A DNA stretch of 64,000 nucleotides from Zeimonas sp003577305 (GCA_030263385.1 SZOX01000004.1:186001-250000), one strand, 5' to 3'. Shown: positions 17,551-26,277, counted from the stretch's first letter. Translations and numbers: made by a program. The notes: generated by a model from the letters alone, not told the origin.

Positions 17551-18207
17551 ATGGCATACCGTCACTTCGAGTTCATCGAAAAACATGCGTGGGCGCTCGG
17601 CATCTTCACCGCGATCATGGTGTCGCTGGGCGGACTCGCCGAAATCACGCCGCTGTTCGTCGAAGCGCTCCAGGTCAAGCCGCCGGAAAACGTCAAACCC
17701 TACGATCCGCTGCGCCTTGCCGGCCGCGACATCTACGTGCGCGAAGGCTGCTACCTCTGTCACTCGCAGATGATCCGCGCGCTGCGTTTCGAGACCCAAC
17801 GCTACGGGCCCTTCTCGACCGCCGAGGAATCGGTGTACGACCGACCGTTCCTGTGGGGCTCCAAGCGCACCGGTCCCGACCTCGCGCGCGTCGGCGGCAA
17901 GTACTCCGACGACTGGCAACGCAGGCACCTGATCGATCCGCGCAGCCTGGTGCCCGAGACGAACATGCCGGCCTACCCGTGGCTCGAGACAGGGAGAATC
18001 GACGGCAACGACATCGCGGCGCGCATGCGCGTGCTGCGCAAGCTCGGCGACCGGTATACCGACGCCGAGATCGCGGCTGCGCCCGAGGCCGTGAAAGACA
18101 AGACCGAACTCGACGCGCTGGTTGCATATCTGCAGGGGCTCGGCATCGCCAACGAGCCGCAGGCGGCCGCGGCCGCCGCCGCCACCGACACCGGGAAGCC
18201 GCAGTGA
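17551..18207 (+). CDS. ccoO: Cytochrome c oxidase cbb3-type, subunit II
   Basis: Membrane-anchored mono-heme cytochrome c subunit, 218 aa. It has an N-terminal anchor (residues 10-36), heme motif CYLCH (Cys67, Cys70, His71) and a probable axial Met in ETNMPAYPWL. The Ala-rich C-terminus is unconserved. It is 10 bp downstream of ccoN; its stop overlaps the ccoQ GTG start. Confidence 0.97.
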   Translation: MAYRHFEFIEKHAWALGIFTAIMVSLGGLAEITPLFVEALQVKPPENVKPYDPLRLAGRDIYVREGCYLCHSQMIRALRFETQRYGPFSTAEESVYDRPFLWGSKRTGPDLARVGGKYSDDWQRRHLIDPRSLVPETNMPAYPWLETGRIDGNDIAARMRVLRKLGDRYTDAEIAAAPEAVKDKTELDALVAYLQGLGIANEPQAAAAAAATDTGKPQ

Positions 18208-18398
18208 GTCCGGCCTGGGGTCACGCCGTCGGGGTGCTGATCGTGCTGATGATGGCCACGTTCATCGGCATCTGGATCTGGGCCTGGCTCCCGCAGCACA
18301 GGCGCACCTTCGGCTGGCTGGCGCGCCTGCCGATGGAAGACGAAGCGGCAACGCCCGGGAAGCCGATTCCGCCCACCGACGAGGAGCATCGCCGATGA
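18204..18398 (+). CDS. ccoQ: Cytochrome c oxidase cbb3-type, subunit CcoQ
   Basis: Small single-helix subunit of 64 aa that stabilises the oxidase in characterised systems. GTG start at 18204 overlaps the ccoO stop (GTGA). One membrane helix (GVLIVLMMATFIGIWIWAWL) is followed by a short charged tail typical of CcoQ. Its stop overlaps the ccoP ATG. Confidence 0.9.
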   Translation: MSPAWGHAVGVLIVLMMATFIGIWIWAWLPQHRRTFGWLARLPMEDEAATPGKPIPPTDEEHRR

Positions 18399-19306
18399 GC
18401 GCCGGTTGGTCGTGGTGGGTGATCGTCCTGATCGTGTTCAACCTGGGTGTCACCTTCTTCCTCTTCGTGTGGGCGCCGCGCGCGAAGATACCGACCCTGC
18501 CCGACGGCACCACCGGCCACGTCTGGGCGCACGGCGCGCTGCGCGAAGGCATGCACCGCCTGCCCGGCTGGTGGATCCTGATATCACTCGCGATGTACGT
18601 CGCTGCCGCCGTGTACCTGGTGCTGTACCCGGGTTTCGGCAACACCAGCGGGCTGCTCGACTGGACCTCGCACCGCGAGCTCGCGCAGGCCACCGCAGCG
18701 AATGACGCGAAGCTCGATCCGGTGCTGCAGCGCCTGACAGCCATGAGTGCCGAGCAGGCAGCGCGTGATCCGCAGGCGCAGGCGCTCGCCATGCGGCTGT
18801 TCATCGACAACTGCACCGCCTGTCACGGCCGCAACGGGTTCGGCAATCCGTTGCTGGGCGCACCGAACATGACCGACGCCGACTGGCTCTACGGCGGCAG
18901 CGCCGACGAGATCTCCACGTCGATCCGCAGTGGACGCTCCGGTGTGATGCCGGCCTGGAATGCGCTGGGTGCCGACACCGTGAAAAACCTCGTGCAGTAC
19001 GTGCTGAGCCTGTCAGGGCAGGCGCACGACGTCGGCATGGCCACGGCTGGCGAGGCGGTGTTCAAGACCACCTGCATCGCCTGTCACGGGCCCGAAGGCA
19101 AGGGCAATCCGGCCCTCGGTGCACCGAACCTGACCGACGACGTCTGGCTGTACGGTGGCACGCCGGCTGCGATCGAAACCAGCATCGATCAGGGCCGGCA
19201 AGGGCACATGCCCGCCTGGAGCCCGCGCCTGTCCGACGCCGACATTCACCTGCTGACCGCCTACGTCCTGCATCTGTCGAATCGTGCAGACCAGACCGCC
19301 CGTTGA
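18395..19306 (+). CDS. ccoP: Cytochrome c oxidase cbb3-type, subunit III (di-heme)
   Basis: Di-heme cytochrome c subunit of 303 aa. Two N-terminal membrane segments (about residues 8-27 and 58-78) and two heme motifs, CTACH at Cys140/Cys143/His144 and CIACH at Cys227/Cys230/His231, each followed by a Met-containing axial-ligand region (GVMPAW and GHMPAW). The start ATG 18395 overlaps the ccoQ stop; a much longer upstream reading in the same frame is not conserved. Confidence 0.97.
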   Translation: MSAGWSWWVIVLIVFNLGVTFFLFVWAPRAKIPTLPDGTTGHVWAHGALREGMHRLPGWWILISLAMYVAAAVYLVLYPGFGNTSGLLDWTSHRELAQATAANDAKLDPVLQRLTAMSAEQAARDPQAQALAMRLFIDNCTACHGRNGFGNPLLGAPNMTDADWLYGGSADEISTSIRSGRSGVMPAWNALGADTVKNLVQYVLSLSGQAHDVGMATAGEAVFKTTCIACHGPEGKGNPALGAPNLTDDVWLYGGTPAAIETSIDQGRQGHMPAWSPRLSDADIHLLTAYVLHLSNRADQTAR

Positions 19307-19502
19307 ACCACGGCGTCGCGGTTCCTGGCTCACCCAGCCCGTAGTCTGGCTCGGAATCGCGGTGTTCGTGGCCTCGATCGTCGGCAGCGTATGGCTGATC
19401 GTCGCCAGCGCACGCTATGACGACGAGGGCGCGCGTCTGCCCACCGGCAGGCAGATCTTCGGCGTGCCGTCGCAATCGATCACGCCTGCCCCCGCCCGAT
19501 AG
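19284..19502 (+). CDS. Small single-helix membrane protein after ccoP
   Basis: 72 aa. It starts inside the last codons of ccoP (23-nt overlap, different frame), suggesting translational coupling. It has a basic N-terminus (PPVEPRRRGSW), one membrane helix (VVWLGIAVFVASIVGSVWLI) and a short periplasmic tail ending TPAPAR. It is too short for CcoH/FixH, and I cannot assign a family; an oxidase-associated role is inferred from position only. Confidence 0.6.
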   Translation: MQTRPPVEPRRRGSWLTQPVVWLGIAVFVASIVGSVWLIVASARYDDEGARLPTGRQIFGVPSQSITPAPAR

Positions 19503-19522
19503 ACGTTCCGGGCATCTGCCGA

Positions 19523-20167
19523 TCACGCGATCAGCGCGCTCACTTCGTCGAATCCGGATATCAGGCGATCGGGCGGCAGTGAGGCGAACGCCGCCTCCCC
19601 GCATTCGCCGCCCCGAATGATGGCCACGCGCATGCCGACAGCGCGCGCCGCGAGCACGTCGGCGCGGCTGTCGCCGACGAAGAGTGCCGCGGACGGTGCC
19701 ACGCCCAGCGTGGCCAGCACGCGCCGGACCCCTTCGGGATGCGGTTTCATCCAGGTGACCTCGTCGCGGCTCACCACCGGCGACAGCCAGCGCTCGAGAT
19801 CGAAGCGGCCGAGCGCGCGAGCGAGGGCAGCGCGGCCGATATTGCTGACCATCGCCGCCCGGATGCCGCGCCGCTGCAGCTCGCGCAGCAGTTCGGACAC
19901 GCCGGGGCGCGGCCGCCAGCGCGACAGCGCATCGGCATCCCAGCGGTCGTAGACCGGACACAGCGCACGACGCAATTCGCCGAGACCGCCTCGCGCGGCG
20001 GCCAGATCGGCTGCCGCGTTCCACAGCTCGGCGTAGTTGCCGCTGGTGGCGTGACCGGCCGCGGCGAAAGCACGGCGCAACTCGGTTTCCGCCTCGGCCA
20101 GGCGCCACTGGAAGTCCACCAGCGTGCCCTCGAAATCGAAAACCACCGCGTCGATGTCGGCAGCCAT
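19523..20167 (-). CDS. HAD family hydrolase with DxE motif I
   Basis: Haloacid dehalogenase-superfamily protein of 214 aa, probably a phosphatase. Motif I reads FDFEGTLV: nucleophile Asp11 is present but the second acid is Glu13 instead of Asp. Motif II/III residues (MVSNIGRAAL, MKPHPEG) and motif IV FVGDSRADVLAA are intact. ATG 20167 is chosen because the conserved domain begins six residues later; the open frame extends about 50 codons upstream without conservation. Convergent with the cco operon. Confidence 0.8.
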   Translation of the reverse strand: MAADIDAVVFDFEGTLVDFQWRLAEAETELRRAFAAAGHATSGNYAELWNAAADLAAARGGLGELRRALCPVYDRWDADALSRWRPRPGVSELLRELQRRGIRAAMVSNIGRAALARALGRFDLERWLSPVVSRDEVTWMKPHPEGVRRVLATLGVAPSAALFVGDSRADVLAARAVGMRVAIIRGGECGEAAFASLPPDRLISGFDEVSALIA

Positions 20168-20355
20168 CTCGGTCCGGTCGGCAAAGTGGGCAGGAACTGA
20201 ACCGGAGGATACAGCCATCGCGAAAAAATCCTGCCGCCCGGGAACGCGGCGCGCATCCGCTGCATCCAATGCACAGGACGGACGGGACACGATCCGAACC
20301 GCCCCGCCCGTAACCACCGTCACCCGTGGAACAACCCGTACCCCAGGAGCCTCTC

Positions 20356-21036
20356 ATGCCTGCCTCGAAGATCCCCTCGCGCACCACTGTTCGTCGCCTG
20401 GCTGCAGCCATGGCCACCGCCGCGCTGGTGAGCCTGTCGTTCAATCCTCCGTCCGCGTTCGCACACAACGGCTCAACGAGCCAGGCCGTCTGCAGTCCGA
20501 GCGCCAACGCGCTGCACGATGCGATGCGCAAGCTCTGGGCGCAGCACATGGAGTGGACCTACGCCGCGGTCACCGCCTTCGCCACCGGTTCGCCTGCCTT
20601 CGAGGCGACCGCGGCCCGCCTGATGGCCAACCAGGCCGACATCGGCAACGCGATCAAACCCTTCTATGGCGAGAAGGCAGGAGACGCGCTGACGAAACTG
20701 CTGCAGGAACACATCAGCGGCGCCGTCGAGGTCGTCAAGGCCGCCAGGAGCGGCGACGAGCCGGCCCTGGACAGGCACGTCGCGGCGGCCTACGCCAACG
20801 CGCAGGAGATCGCCGACTTCCTCTCGTCGGCCAACAGACACTGGCCGCAGGCGACGGTGCGCGACATGCTCGAGGGTCACATCGACACCACGCTGGTCTA
20901 TGCCACGTCCCTGCTGCAGGGCCGCTACGCCGAAGGCATCGCCGAATACGGCAAGGCCGAGGACCACATGCTGATGCTGGCCGATGCGCTGACCGACGGC
21001 CTGGTCGCGGCCTTTCCGAAGAAGTTCGCGAACTGA
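20356..21036 (+). CDS. Exported helical protein, unknown function
   Basis: 226 aa with a signal peptide (MPASKIPSRTTVRRLAAAMA, cleavage after SAFA), then an almost entirely alpha-helical sequence with His/Glu/Asp-containing helices: LWAQHMEWTYAAV, LLQEHISGAVEVV, MLEGHIDTTLVYATSLL and KAEDHMLMLADALTDGL. AGGAG sits 7 nt before ATG 20356. The helix pattern suggests a four-helix bundle, possibly metal-binding (hemerythrin- or ferritin-like), but no named family is certain. It precedes a sigma factor and a Rieske oxidoreductase on the same strand. Confidence 0.75.
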   Translation: MPASKIPSRTTVRRLAAAMATAALVSLSFNPPSAFAHNGSTSQAVCSPSANALHDAMRKLWAQHMEWTYAAVTAFATGSPAFEATAARLMANQADIGNAIKPFYGEKAGDALTKLLQEHISGAVEVVKAARSGDEPALDRHVAAAYANAQEIADFLSSANRHWPQATVRDMLEGHIDTTLVYATSLLQGRYAEGIAEYGKAEDHMLMLADALTDGLVAAFPKKFAN

Positions 21037-21045
21037 CCCGAAAGC

Positions 21046-21086
21046 GCGGGGAGCGGCAGCGATCATCCACGTTGCCGCATCCCCGC
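21046..21086 (+). terminator. Hairpin after the exported-protein gene
   Basis: Arms 21046-21058 and 21073-21086 pair with a single bulged base around a 14-nt loop. There is no T run. It lies 10 bp after the stop at 21036 and before the sigma-factor gene, so it probably separates the two transcripts. Confidence 0.45.
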
Positions 21087-21151
21087 TCCCCGGCGCGCTC
21101 GGCGAATTGCGCGAGAATGCAGCCGTGGAACCGGCAAAGAGAGGAACCTCC

Positions 21152-21865
21152 ATGCAATCCGCGACAGGGCCGATCCCCGCCACCGTTACGCGACAGACTC
21201 CGGAAGCCGACCTCGTCGCGCTCGCAGCCGCCGGCGACGGTGCGGCTTTCGAGTTGCTGATGCGGCGTCACAACCAGTTGCTGTTCCGCACGGCGCGAAG
21301 CATCCTGAAGAACGACGCCGAAGCCGAGGACGCAGTGCAGGAAGGCTACCTGCGTGCCTGGCGTGCGCTCGGCGAATTCCGTACCGAGAGCAGGCTGTCG
21401 ACCTGGCTGGTGCGCATCGTCGCCAACGAAGCACTGGGACGGCTGCGCCGAACGGGCGCGCAGGTGATCCCGCTGGAGGCTGCCATGAGCTCACCCGAAC
21501 CCGAAACCCAGGCCGCGTTCACCGACACGCCGCAGCGTGGCCCCGAGCACTCGGCGCTGCGCAGTCAGGTGCGCACGCTGCTCGAGTCACGCATCGACCT
21601 TTTGCCCGAGGCCTGCCGCACCGTGTTCATGTTGCGCGCAGTCGAGGAGATGAGTGTCGAGGAAGTCGCGCAGGCACTGGACATTCCGGAAGCCACGGTG
21701 CGCACGCGCTTCTTCCGGGCCCGCAGCCTGCTGCGCGAAGGGCTTGCCGGCGAGATGGATGGCGCGATCGGCGAGGTCTTCGCCTTCGATGGCGCGCGCT
21801 GCGATCGCATCGTCGCCAACGTGCTGGCGAGGGCCCGATCGGAAGGCCTGAGCGGCGAAGACTGA
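21152..21865 (+). CDS. RNA polymerase sigma-70 factor, ECF type
   Basis: Alternative sigma factor of 237 aa. Region 2 is at about residues 20-95 (LLFRTARSILKNDAEAEDAVQ, then YLRAWRALGEFRTESRLSTWL) and region 4 at about 145-205 (ESRIDLLPEACRTVFMLRAV, then VEEVAQALDIPEATVRTRFF). AGAGGA lies 7 nt before ATG 21152. The long acidic linker between regions 2 and 4 and a roughly 35-residue tail are notable. No anti-sigma gene is adjacent; the exported protein upstream and the Rieske-FAD gene 63 bp downstream are candidate partners or targets. Confidence 0.9.
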   Translation: MQSATGPIPATVTRQTPEADLVALAAAGDGAAFELLMRRHNQLLFRTARSILKNDAEAEDAVQEGYLRAWRALGEFRTESRLSTWLVRIVANEALGRLRRTGAQVIPLEAAMSSPEPETQAAFTDTPQRGPEHSALRSQVRTLLESRIDLLPEACRTVFMLRAVEEMSVEEVAQALDIPEATVRTRFFRARSLLREGLAGEMDGAIGEVFAFDGARCDRIVANVLARARSEGLSGED

Positions 21866-21928
21866 CGTTTCCGCAATTGCGGCTCGGCCGACAGCGCGGC
21901 CGGCACCGCAGCTCACCGGAGATTCGAG

Positions 21929-23455
21929 ATGACAGCGCACGAGAACCAGGACGCAGGTCCCGATCTGACCCGAGGCGTCGCCCTCGCCGATTTCCGCGCG
22001 CGCACGATGTTGCGCGGCCACGTCGGCGAGCAACCGGTGCTGCTCGCTCGCGTGGGCGACGAGGTGCTCGCGGTAGGCGCCACCTGCACCCACTACGGCG
22101 GTCCGCTCGAGCAAGGGGCGATCGAGGGCGAGACGGTGCGCTGCCCGCTGCACCACGCCTGCTTCTCGCTGCGCACCGGCGAGGCACTCGGCGCACCCGC
22201 CTTCGATCCGATCGCCTGCTGGAAAGTCGAGCGCGAGGGCGAGCGGTTCTTCGTGCGCGAGCAGGCCGAAGCCGTGCCGCAGCCCGCGCGGATTTCAGGG
22301 TCCGGCCAACCCGGGAGAATCGTGATCGTCGGCGGCGGGGCCGCGGGGTTCGCCGCGGCCGAAATGCTGCGCCGGCGCGGCTGGCAGGGCCAGCTCACCA
22401 TGTTCAGCTCCGAGGCCGACGCGCCCTGCGATCGACCCAACCTGTCGAAGGACTATCTCGCCGGCAGCGCGCCGGAAGAATGGATTCCGCTGCGTGCGGA
22501 CGACTTCTATGCCGAAAACCGCATCGATCTGCGGCTCGCCACCACGGTGAGCCGCATCGACCCGGATGCGCGCACCGTCGTCACCGCCGACGGCGCCAGC
22601 CATCCCTGGGATCGCCTGCTCGTTGCCACCGGCGCGGAACCGCTGCGCCTTCCGATCCCCGGTGCGGATCAGCAACACGTCTTCACGCTGCGCTCGCTCG
22701 CCGACAGCCGCGCGATCATTGCCCGTGCGGGGGCTGCGAAATCGGCGGTCGTGCTGGGCTCGGGTTTCATCGGCCTCGAAGTCGCTGCGGCGCTCAATGC
22801 ACGCGGGCTCGAGGTGCACGTGGTCTCGCTCGATGCCCGCCCGCTCGAACGGGTGCTGGGGGCGCAACTGGGCGACTTCATCCGAGCGGTGCACGAAGCC
22901 CACGGCGAGATCTTCCACATGGGCACCTCGATCGCCTCGATCGACGCGACCTCGGTCACGCTGACCGACGGCGCGCAGATCCCGGCCGACCTCGTCGTGA
23001 TCGGCGTGGGAGTGAAGCCGCGCCTTGCGCTGGCCGAGGCCGCGGGCCTCGCGATCGATCGCGGAATCCTGGTCAACGAGCATCTCGAGACCTCGCGACC
23101 CGGCATCTTCGCGGCCGGTGACGTGGCGCGCTGGCCGGGCGGCGCGGCCGGCGAGACGGCTCGTGTCGAACACTGGGTGGTCGCCGAGCGGCAGGGACAG
23201 GTCGCCGCCGAAAACATGCTGGGCGCACGCCTGGCCTACCGGGACGTGCCCTTTTTCTGGAGTGCGCACCACGACGTGACGATCCGCTACGTCGGCCATG
23301 CGCTCGCCTGGGACGAGATCGCGATCGACGGCGACATCGCTGCGCACGACTGCGCGGTCAGCTACCGCATGAAGGGCAGGACGCTGGCGCTGGCCACCAT
23401 CGGGCGCGATGCGCTGGCGCTGGAAGAGGCGCGACGGCTTGCCGCGCAAGGCTGA
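21929..23455 (+). CDS. Rieske [2Fe-2S]-FAD oxidoreductase (AIFM3/ferredoxin-reductase-like)
   Basis: 508 aa fusion. N-terminal Rieske domain (residues 15-110) with CTHYGG (Cys53, His55) and CPLHHA (Cys72, His75). Then a pyridine-nucleotide-disulfide-type FAD domain from about residue 130 with VIVGGGAAGFAAAEML, an NAD-binding Rossmann motif SAVVLGSGFIGLEVAA and the second FAD motif ARPGIFAAGDVA-like (PGIFAAGDVARW). A reductase-type C-terminal domain closes the protein. It would pass electrons from NAD(P)H to the Rieske cluster; the acceptor is unknown. Likely co-transcribed with the sigma factor. Confidence 0.9.
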   Translation: MTAHENQDAGPDLTRGVALADFRARTMLRGHVGEQPVLLARVGDEVLAVGATCTHYGGPLEQGAIEGETVRCPLHHACFSLRTGEALGAPAFDPIACWKVEREGERFFVREQAEAVPQPARISGSGQPGRIVIVGGGAAGFAAAEMLRRRGWQGQLTMFSSEADAPCDRPNLSKDYLAGSAPEEWIPLRADDFYAENRIDLRLATTVSRIDPDARTVVTADGASHPWDRLLVATGAEPLRLPIPGADQQHVFTLRSLADSRAIIARAGAAKSAVVLGSGFIGLEVAAALNARGLEVHVVSLDARPLERVLGAQLGDFIRAVHEAHGEIFHMGTSIASIDATSVTLTDGAQIPADLVVIGVGVKPRLALAEAAGLAIDRGILVNEHLETSRPGIFAAGDVARWPGGAAGETARVEHWVVAERQGQVAAENMLGARLAYRDVPFFWSAHHDVTIRYVGHALAWDEIAIDGDIAAHDCAVSYRMKGRTLALATIGRDALALEEARRLAAQG

Positions 23456-23459
23456 ACGA

Positions 23460-23504
23460 GTGAAGCAATCATCGGCTCCCGGAAGGCGCGCCCGATCGCT
23501 TCAC
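23460..23504. repeat. Short palindromic repeat between convergent genes
   Basis: GTGAAGC (23460-23466) and GCTTCAC (23498-23504) enclose further paired bases (CGGC/GCCCG). The arms resemble those of the larger repeat at 54284-54442 (TGAAGCAATC...CCCG), as if this were that element without its core. It probably also acts as a bidirectional terminator between the Rieske-FAD and SDR genes. Confidence 0.5.
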
Positions 23505-23513
23505 GCGTTCTGA

Positions 23514-24215
23514 TCATGCACGGGCATACAACGGCAGCACCGCGCCGCTGATCTCCATGTTGGCCGGCGACACGAGTTGCAGCACCGCTTCGGCCGCCGC
23601 CTCGGGCGCGAGCCACTTCGAGGTGTCGGCATCGGGCATCGCCCGGCGGTTGGCTGCAGTGTCCAGGGTCGAGGGTGCGATCGCATTGACCAGGATGCGC
23701 TCGCCCTTCAGTTCCTCGGCCAGCGACAGCGTGATTGCCGCGACCGCAGCCTTGCTCGCGGCGTAGGCCGCCATCTGCGCCCCCTTGCGCGGATCGAGTC
23801 CGGGCCGAGCCGAGACGTTGACGATGCGCCCGCCGCCTCCGGTCCTGCGCATGGCACGCACTGCCGCGCGCGAGCAGAGAAAGGCGGTCAGCGCGTTCGT
23901 CTCGATCATCTGCAGGAAGTCCGCGCGCGCGGTCTCGGCAATGGGGCCCATGGCGAAGCCCCCTGCCAGATGCACCGAGCCCCAGAGCGCGGGCAGCGCG
24001 TCGTAGAAGCGGTCCACTGCCGCCTGGTCCGCCAGGTCGACGCCGTGCACGATGCGCAGGCGCGTGCCTTCGCCGGCCGGCGCATCGCCGCCCGCCCGGT
24101 GGCTCGGCACGTGACAAGTCGCCCCGGCTCGAAGCAGGCGGCGGACGACGACCTCGCCCAGCGCGCCGGTTCCTCCGGTCACGACGACGTTCCTGTCTGC
24201 AAGCGGCTCGACCAT
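23514..24215 (-). CDS. SDR family oxidoreductase
   Basis: Short-chain dehydrogenase of 233 aa, NAD(P)-dependent, substrate unknown. Seen: VVVTGGTGALGEVV at residues 10-23, the VHLAGGF segment in place of the usual NNAG, catalytic Ser in VNVSARPG, and YAASK. ATG 24215 is used; an in-frame ATG at 24242 adds nine unconserved residues. It stands alone, with the palindromic repeat upstream and a hairpin repeat downstream. Confidence 0.88.
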   Translation of the reverse strand: MVEPLADRNVVVTGGTGALGEVVVRRLLRAGATCHVPSHRAGGDAPAGEGTRLRIVHGVDLADQAAVDRFYDALPALWGSVHLAGGFAMGPIAETARADFLQMIETNALTAFLCSRAAVRAMRRTGGGGRIVNVSARPGLDPRKGAQMAAYAASKAAVAAITLSLAEELKGERILVNAIAPSTLDTAANRRAMPDADTSKWLAPEAAAEAVLQLVSPANMEISGAVLPLYARA

Positions 24216-24288
24216 GATCACTCCACAAAGTGGTGTCGACACCAGTCTATCCCGGCGCTGCCGCAGCGGTCATCGGGGCGTCCCGCCA

Positions 24289-24543
24289 CTAGGGCGTGTT
24301 CACACTACGATCGTCCCCGCGTGAGCCCGAAAAAAAGCGCGCAATCAAGGCGCAAAGCGCAGCCGTGGCGGGGCCACGGCGAGCATTTGCAACGCGGAGT
24401 GCGCGCTTTTTTCCGGGCTCACCCTCCGGGNNNNNNNNNNNNNNNNGCTCCTTGCGTGGCACCGCCACGCGCGTCGCCGGCGCCTCGTTTGGCGGCTCGG
24501 CAGGCCCCGGCGCGGGGACGATCGTAGTGTGAACACGCCCTAG
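24289..24543. repeat. Nested palindromic repeat element (MITE-like)
   Basis: A perfect 33-bp inverted repeat (24289-24321 and 24511-24543, beginning CTAGGGCGTGTTCACACTAC) encloses a second inverted repeat (24321-24342 and 24401-24422, 21/22 matching). Inside lie two blocks, 24346-24364 and 24379-24393, flanking a small hairpin. The same two blocks recur at 54341-54355 and 54371-54389. The 358-nt stretch 24216-24573 contains no gene. The right end supplies the first bases of TAGAAT (24541-24546), a plausible -10 for the antiporter gene. Confidence 0.75.
24431..24446. other. Scaffold gap (16 N) inside the palindromic repeat
   Basis: Sixteen unresolved bases in the right half of the nested palindrome. 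Strong hairpins or multi-copy repeats commonly break assemblies, so the true length of the element is unknown. Confidence 0.95.
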
Positions 24544-24573
24544 AATGCGAACGGTTCACGACCCGAAGACACG

Positions 24574-26277
24574 ATGGCATATCTCGCGCAAATCCTGCTG
24601 CTTCTGGCGGCCGCAATCACGGTCGTGGTCTTCTTCCAGCGGCTGCACATTCCGACCAGCCTGGGGTATCTGCTGGTCGGAGTGGTGCTCGGCCCGCACA
24701 CGGTCGGACCGGTCGTTTCGATGCCGGAGCTCGAGAAGCTCGCCGAATTCGGCGTCGTCTTCCTGCTGTTCACGATCGGTCTCGACTTCTCCCTGCCCCA
24801 GATGCAGGCGCTGCGACGTCGGGTTCTCGCACTCGGCACCGGGCAGGTGGTGTTCACGACGGTGATGGTCGGGATCGTGCTGTGGCTCGCGGGATTCGAA
24901 GTCGCGGCCGCGTTCGTCTTCGGTGCGGCTTTCGCCCAGTCGTCCACGACGGTGATCGCGAGCCTGCTGGCCGAGTTGCGCGAGGAAGACAGCCGGCACG
25001 GGCGCCTCGGTCTCGCGATGTCGGTGTTTCAGGACGTCACCGCGGTTCCCTTCCTCGTGGCAATCCCGGCGCTGGGCATGTCGGCCGCGGCGAATTCGCT
25101 CGCGGAAACGCTGGGACTGGCCCTTGCCAAGGCGGCCCTCGCTTTCGCCGTCGTCCTCTTCGGCGGACGCTGGTTGCTTCGTCCGCTGTTCCGCCTGGTC
25201 GCCGAGCGCAGGTCGGTCGAGGTCTTCACGCTTGCAGTGCTGCTGGTCGCCCTGCTCGCGGCCTGGGTCACGAACGAGCTCGGCCTGTCGCTGGCCTTCG
25301 GCGGTTTTCTCGCCGGGCTGACGCTCGGCGAAACGGAGTTTCGCCACCAGGTGGAGTCGAGCATCGGCCCTTTTCGCGACGTCCTGCTCGGCGTGTTCTT
25401 CGTGGGCATCGGCATGCGCTTCGATCCGGCGGCGATCGCCGCGATCTGGCAGTGGGCAGCCCTGGGTGCACTGCTGATCGTGACGAGCAAGACCCTGATC
25501 GTCCCGATCATCATGCGCAAGGTCGAGGCCGATCCGCGAGTGAGGTGGCGCACGGGAATGATGTTGAGCGTCGGCGGCGAATTCGGTCTCGCTCTCATCG
25601 CCGTCGCACTCGATTCCAGCGTGATCGACCTGCAATTGGGCCAGCTCGCGATCACTTCCGTGCTCCTGTCGATGATCGTTGGCGCCGTGCTGATCTGGTT
25701 CAACGACCCGATTTCGGCCCGCCTGGCCGCAACGGCCCATGCAGGCCGTGATGCAGGCGCGCAGCTGCAGGCAGCCCCGCAACGACAGGTGGTGATCGGC
25801 GGCTACGGACGCGTGGGCCGCACCATCGCCACGCTGCTGCACTCGTGCGGCATTTCGTTCGTCGCTTTCGATACCGACCCGAAGCGGGTGACACAGGGGC
25901 GCCTGGACAGGCATCCGGTGTGGCTAGGCGACATCGCCGATCCGCGCCTGCTGTCTTCCATTCATCTCGGAAGAGCTTCGCTGGTGGTGATTGCGGTCGA
26001 CGATTCCGATACCGCTTTCGCCGCGATGTCGTACATCGAGCGAACCTGCCCGCAGGTTCCGGTCGTCGCGCGTGCGCGGGATCTCGAAACCAGCACGCGC
26101 CTGCTCGCCGCTGGCGCCGCCCAGGCGTATCCGGAGACGATCGAATCGAGCCTGCGACTCGGCACGGCTGCACTGCAGATGCTCGACGTTGCCGAGCAGC
26201 GGATCGACGAAGTGGTTCGAGGCATCAGGGACTGGGGCTATCGGCCCGTCCTGGAGAAGGAGAAGCGCGACGACTGA
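24574..26277 (+). CDS. CPA2 cation:proton antiporter with RCK/TrkA-N domain (KefB/C-like)
   Basis: 567 aa. About twelve to thirteen membrane helices in the first 390 residues, starting YLAQILLLLAAAITVVVFF, with GYLLVGVVLGPHTVGP and GAAFAQSSTTVIASLL typical of KefB/KefC. The cytosolic TrkA-N/RCK domain begins near residue 408 with VVIGGYGRVGRTIATLL and would bind NAD(H) or a nucleotide. Predicted K+ (or Na+)/H+ exchange. It precedes a ribosome-hibernation-type factor and an N-type ATPase, forming an ion-homeostasis/stress block. Confidence 0.92.
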   Translation: MAYLAQILLLLAAAITVVVFFQRLHIPTSLGYLLVGVVLGPHTVGPVVSMPELEKLAEFGVVFLLFTIGLDFSLPQMQALRRRVLALGTGQVVFTTVMVGIVLWLAGFEVAAAFVFGAAFAQSSTTVIASLLAELREEDSRHGRLGLAMSVFQDVTAVPFLVAIPALGMSAAANSLAETLGLALAKAALAFAVVLFGGRWLLRPLFRLVAERRSVEVFTLAVLLVALLAAWVTNELGLSLAFGGFLAGLTLGETEFRHQVESSIGPFRDVLLGVFFVGIGMRFDPAAIAAIWQWAALGALLIVTSKTLIVPIIMRKVEADPRVRWRTGMMLSVGGEFGLALIAVALDSSVIDLQLGQLAITSVLLSMIVGAVLIWFNDPISARLAATAHAGRDAGAQLQAAPQRQVVIGGYGRVGRTIATLLHSCGISFVAFDTDPKRVTQGRLDRHPVWLGDIADPRLLSSIHLGRASLVVIAVDDSDTAFAAMSYIERTCPQVPVVARARDLETSTRLLAAGAAQAYPETIESSLRLGTAALQMLDVAEQRIDEVVRGIRDWGYRPVLEKEKRDD

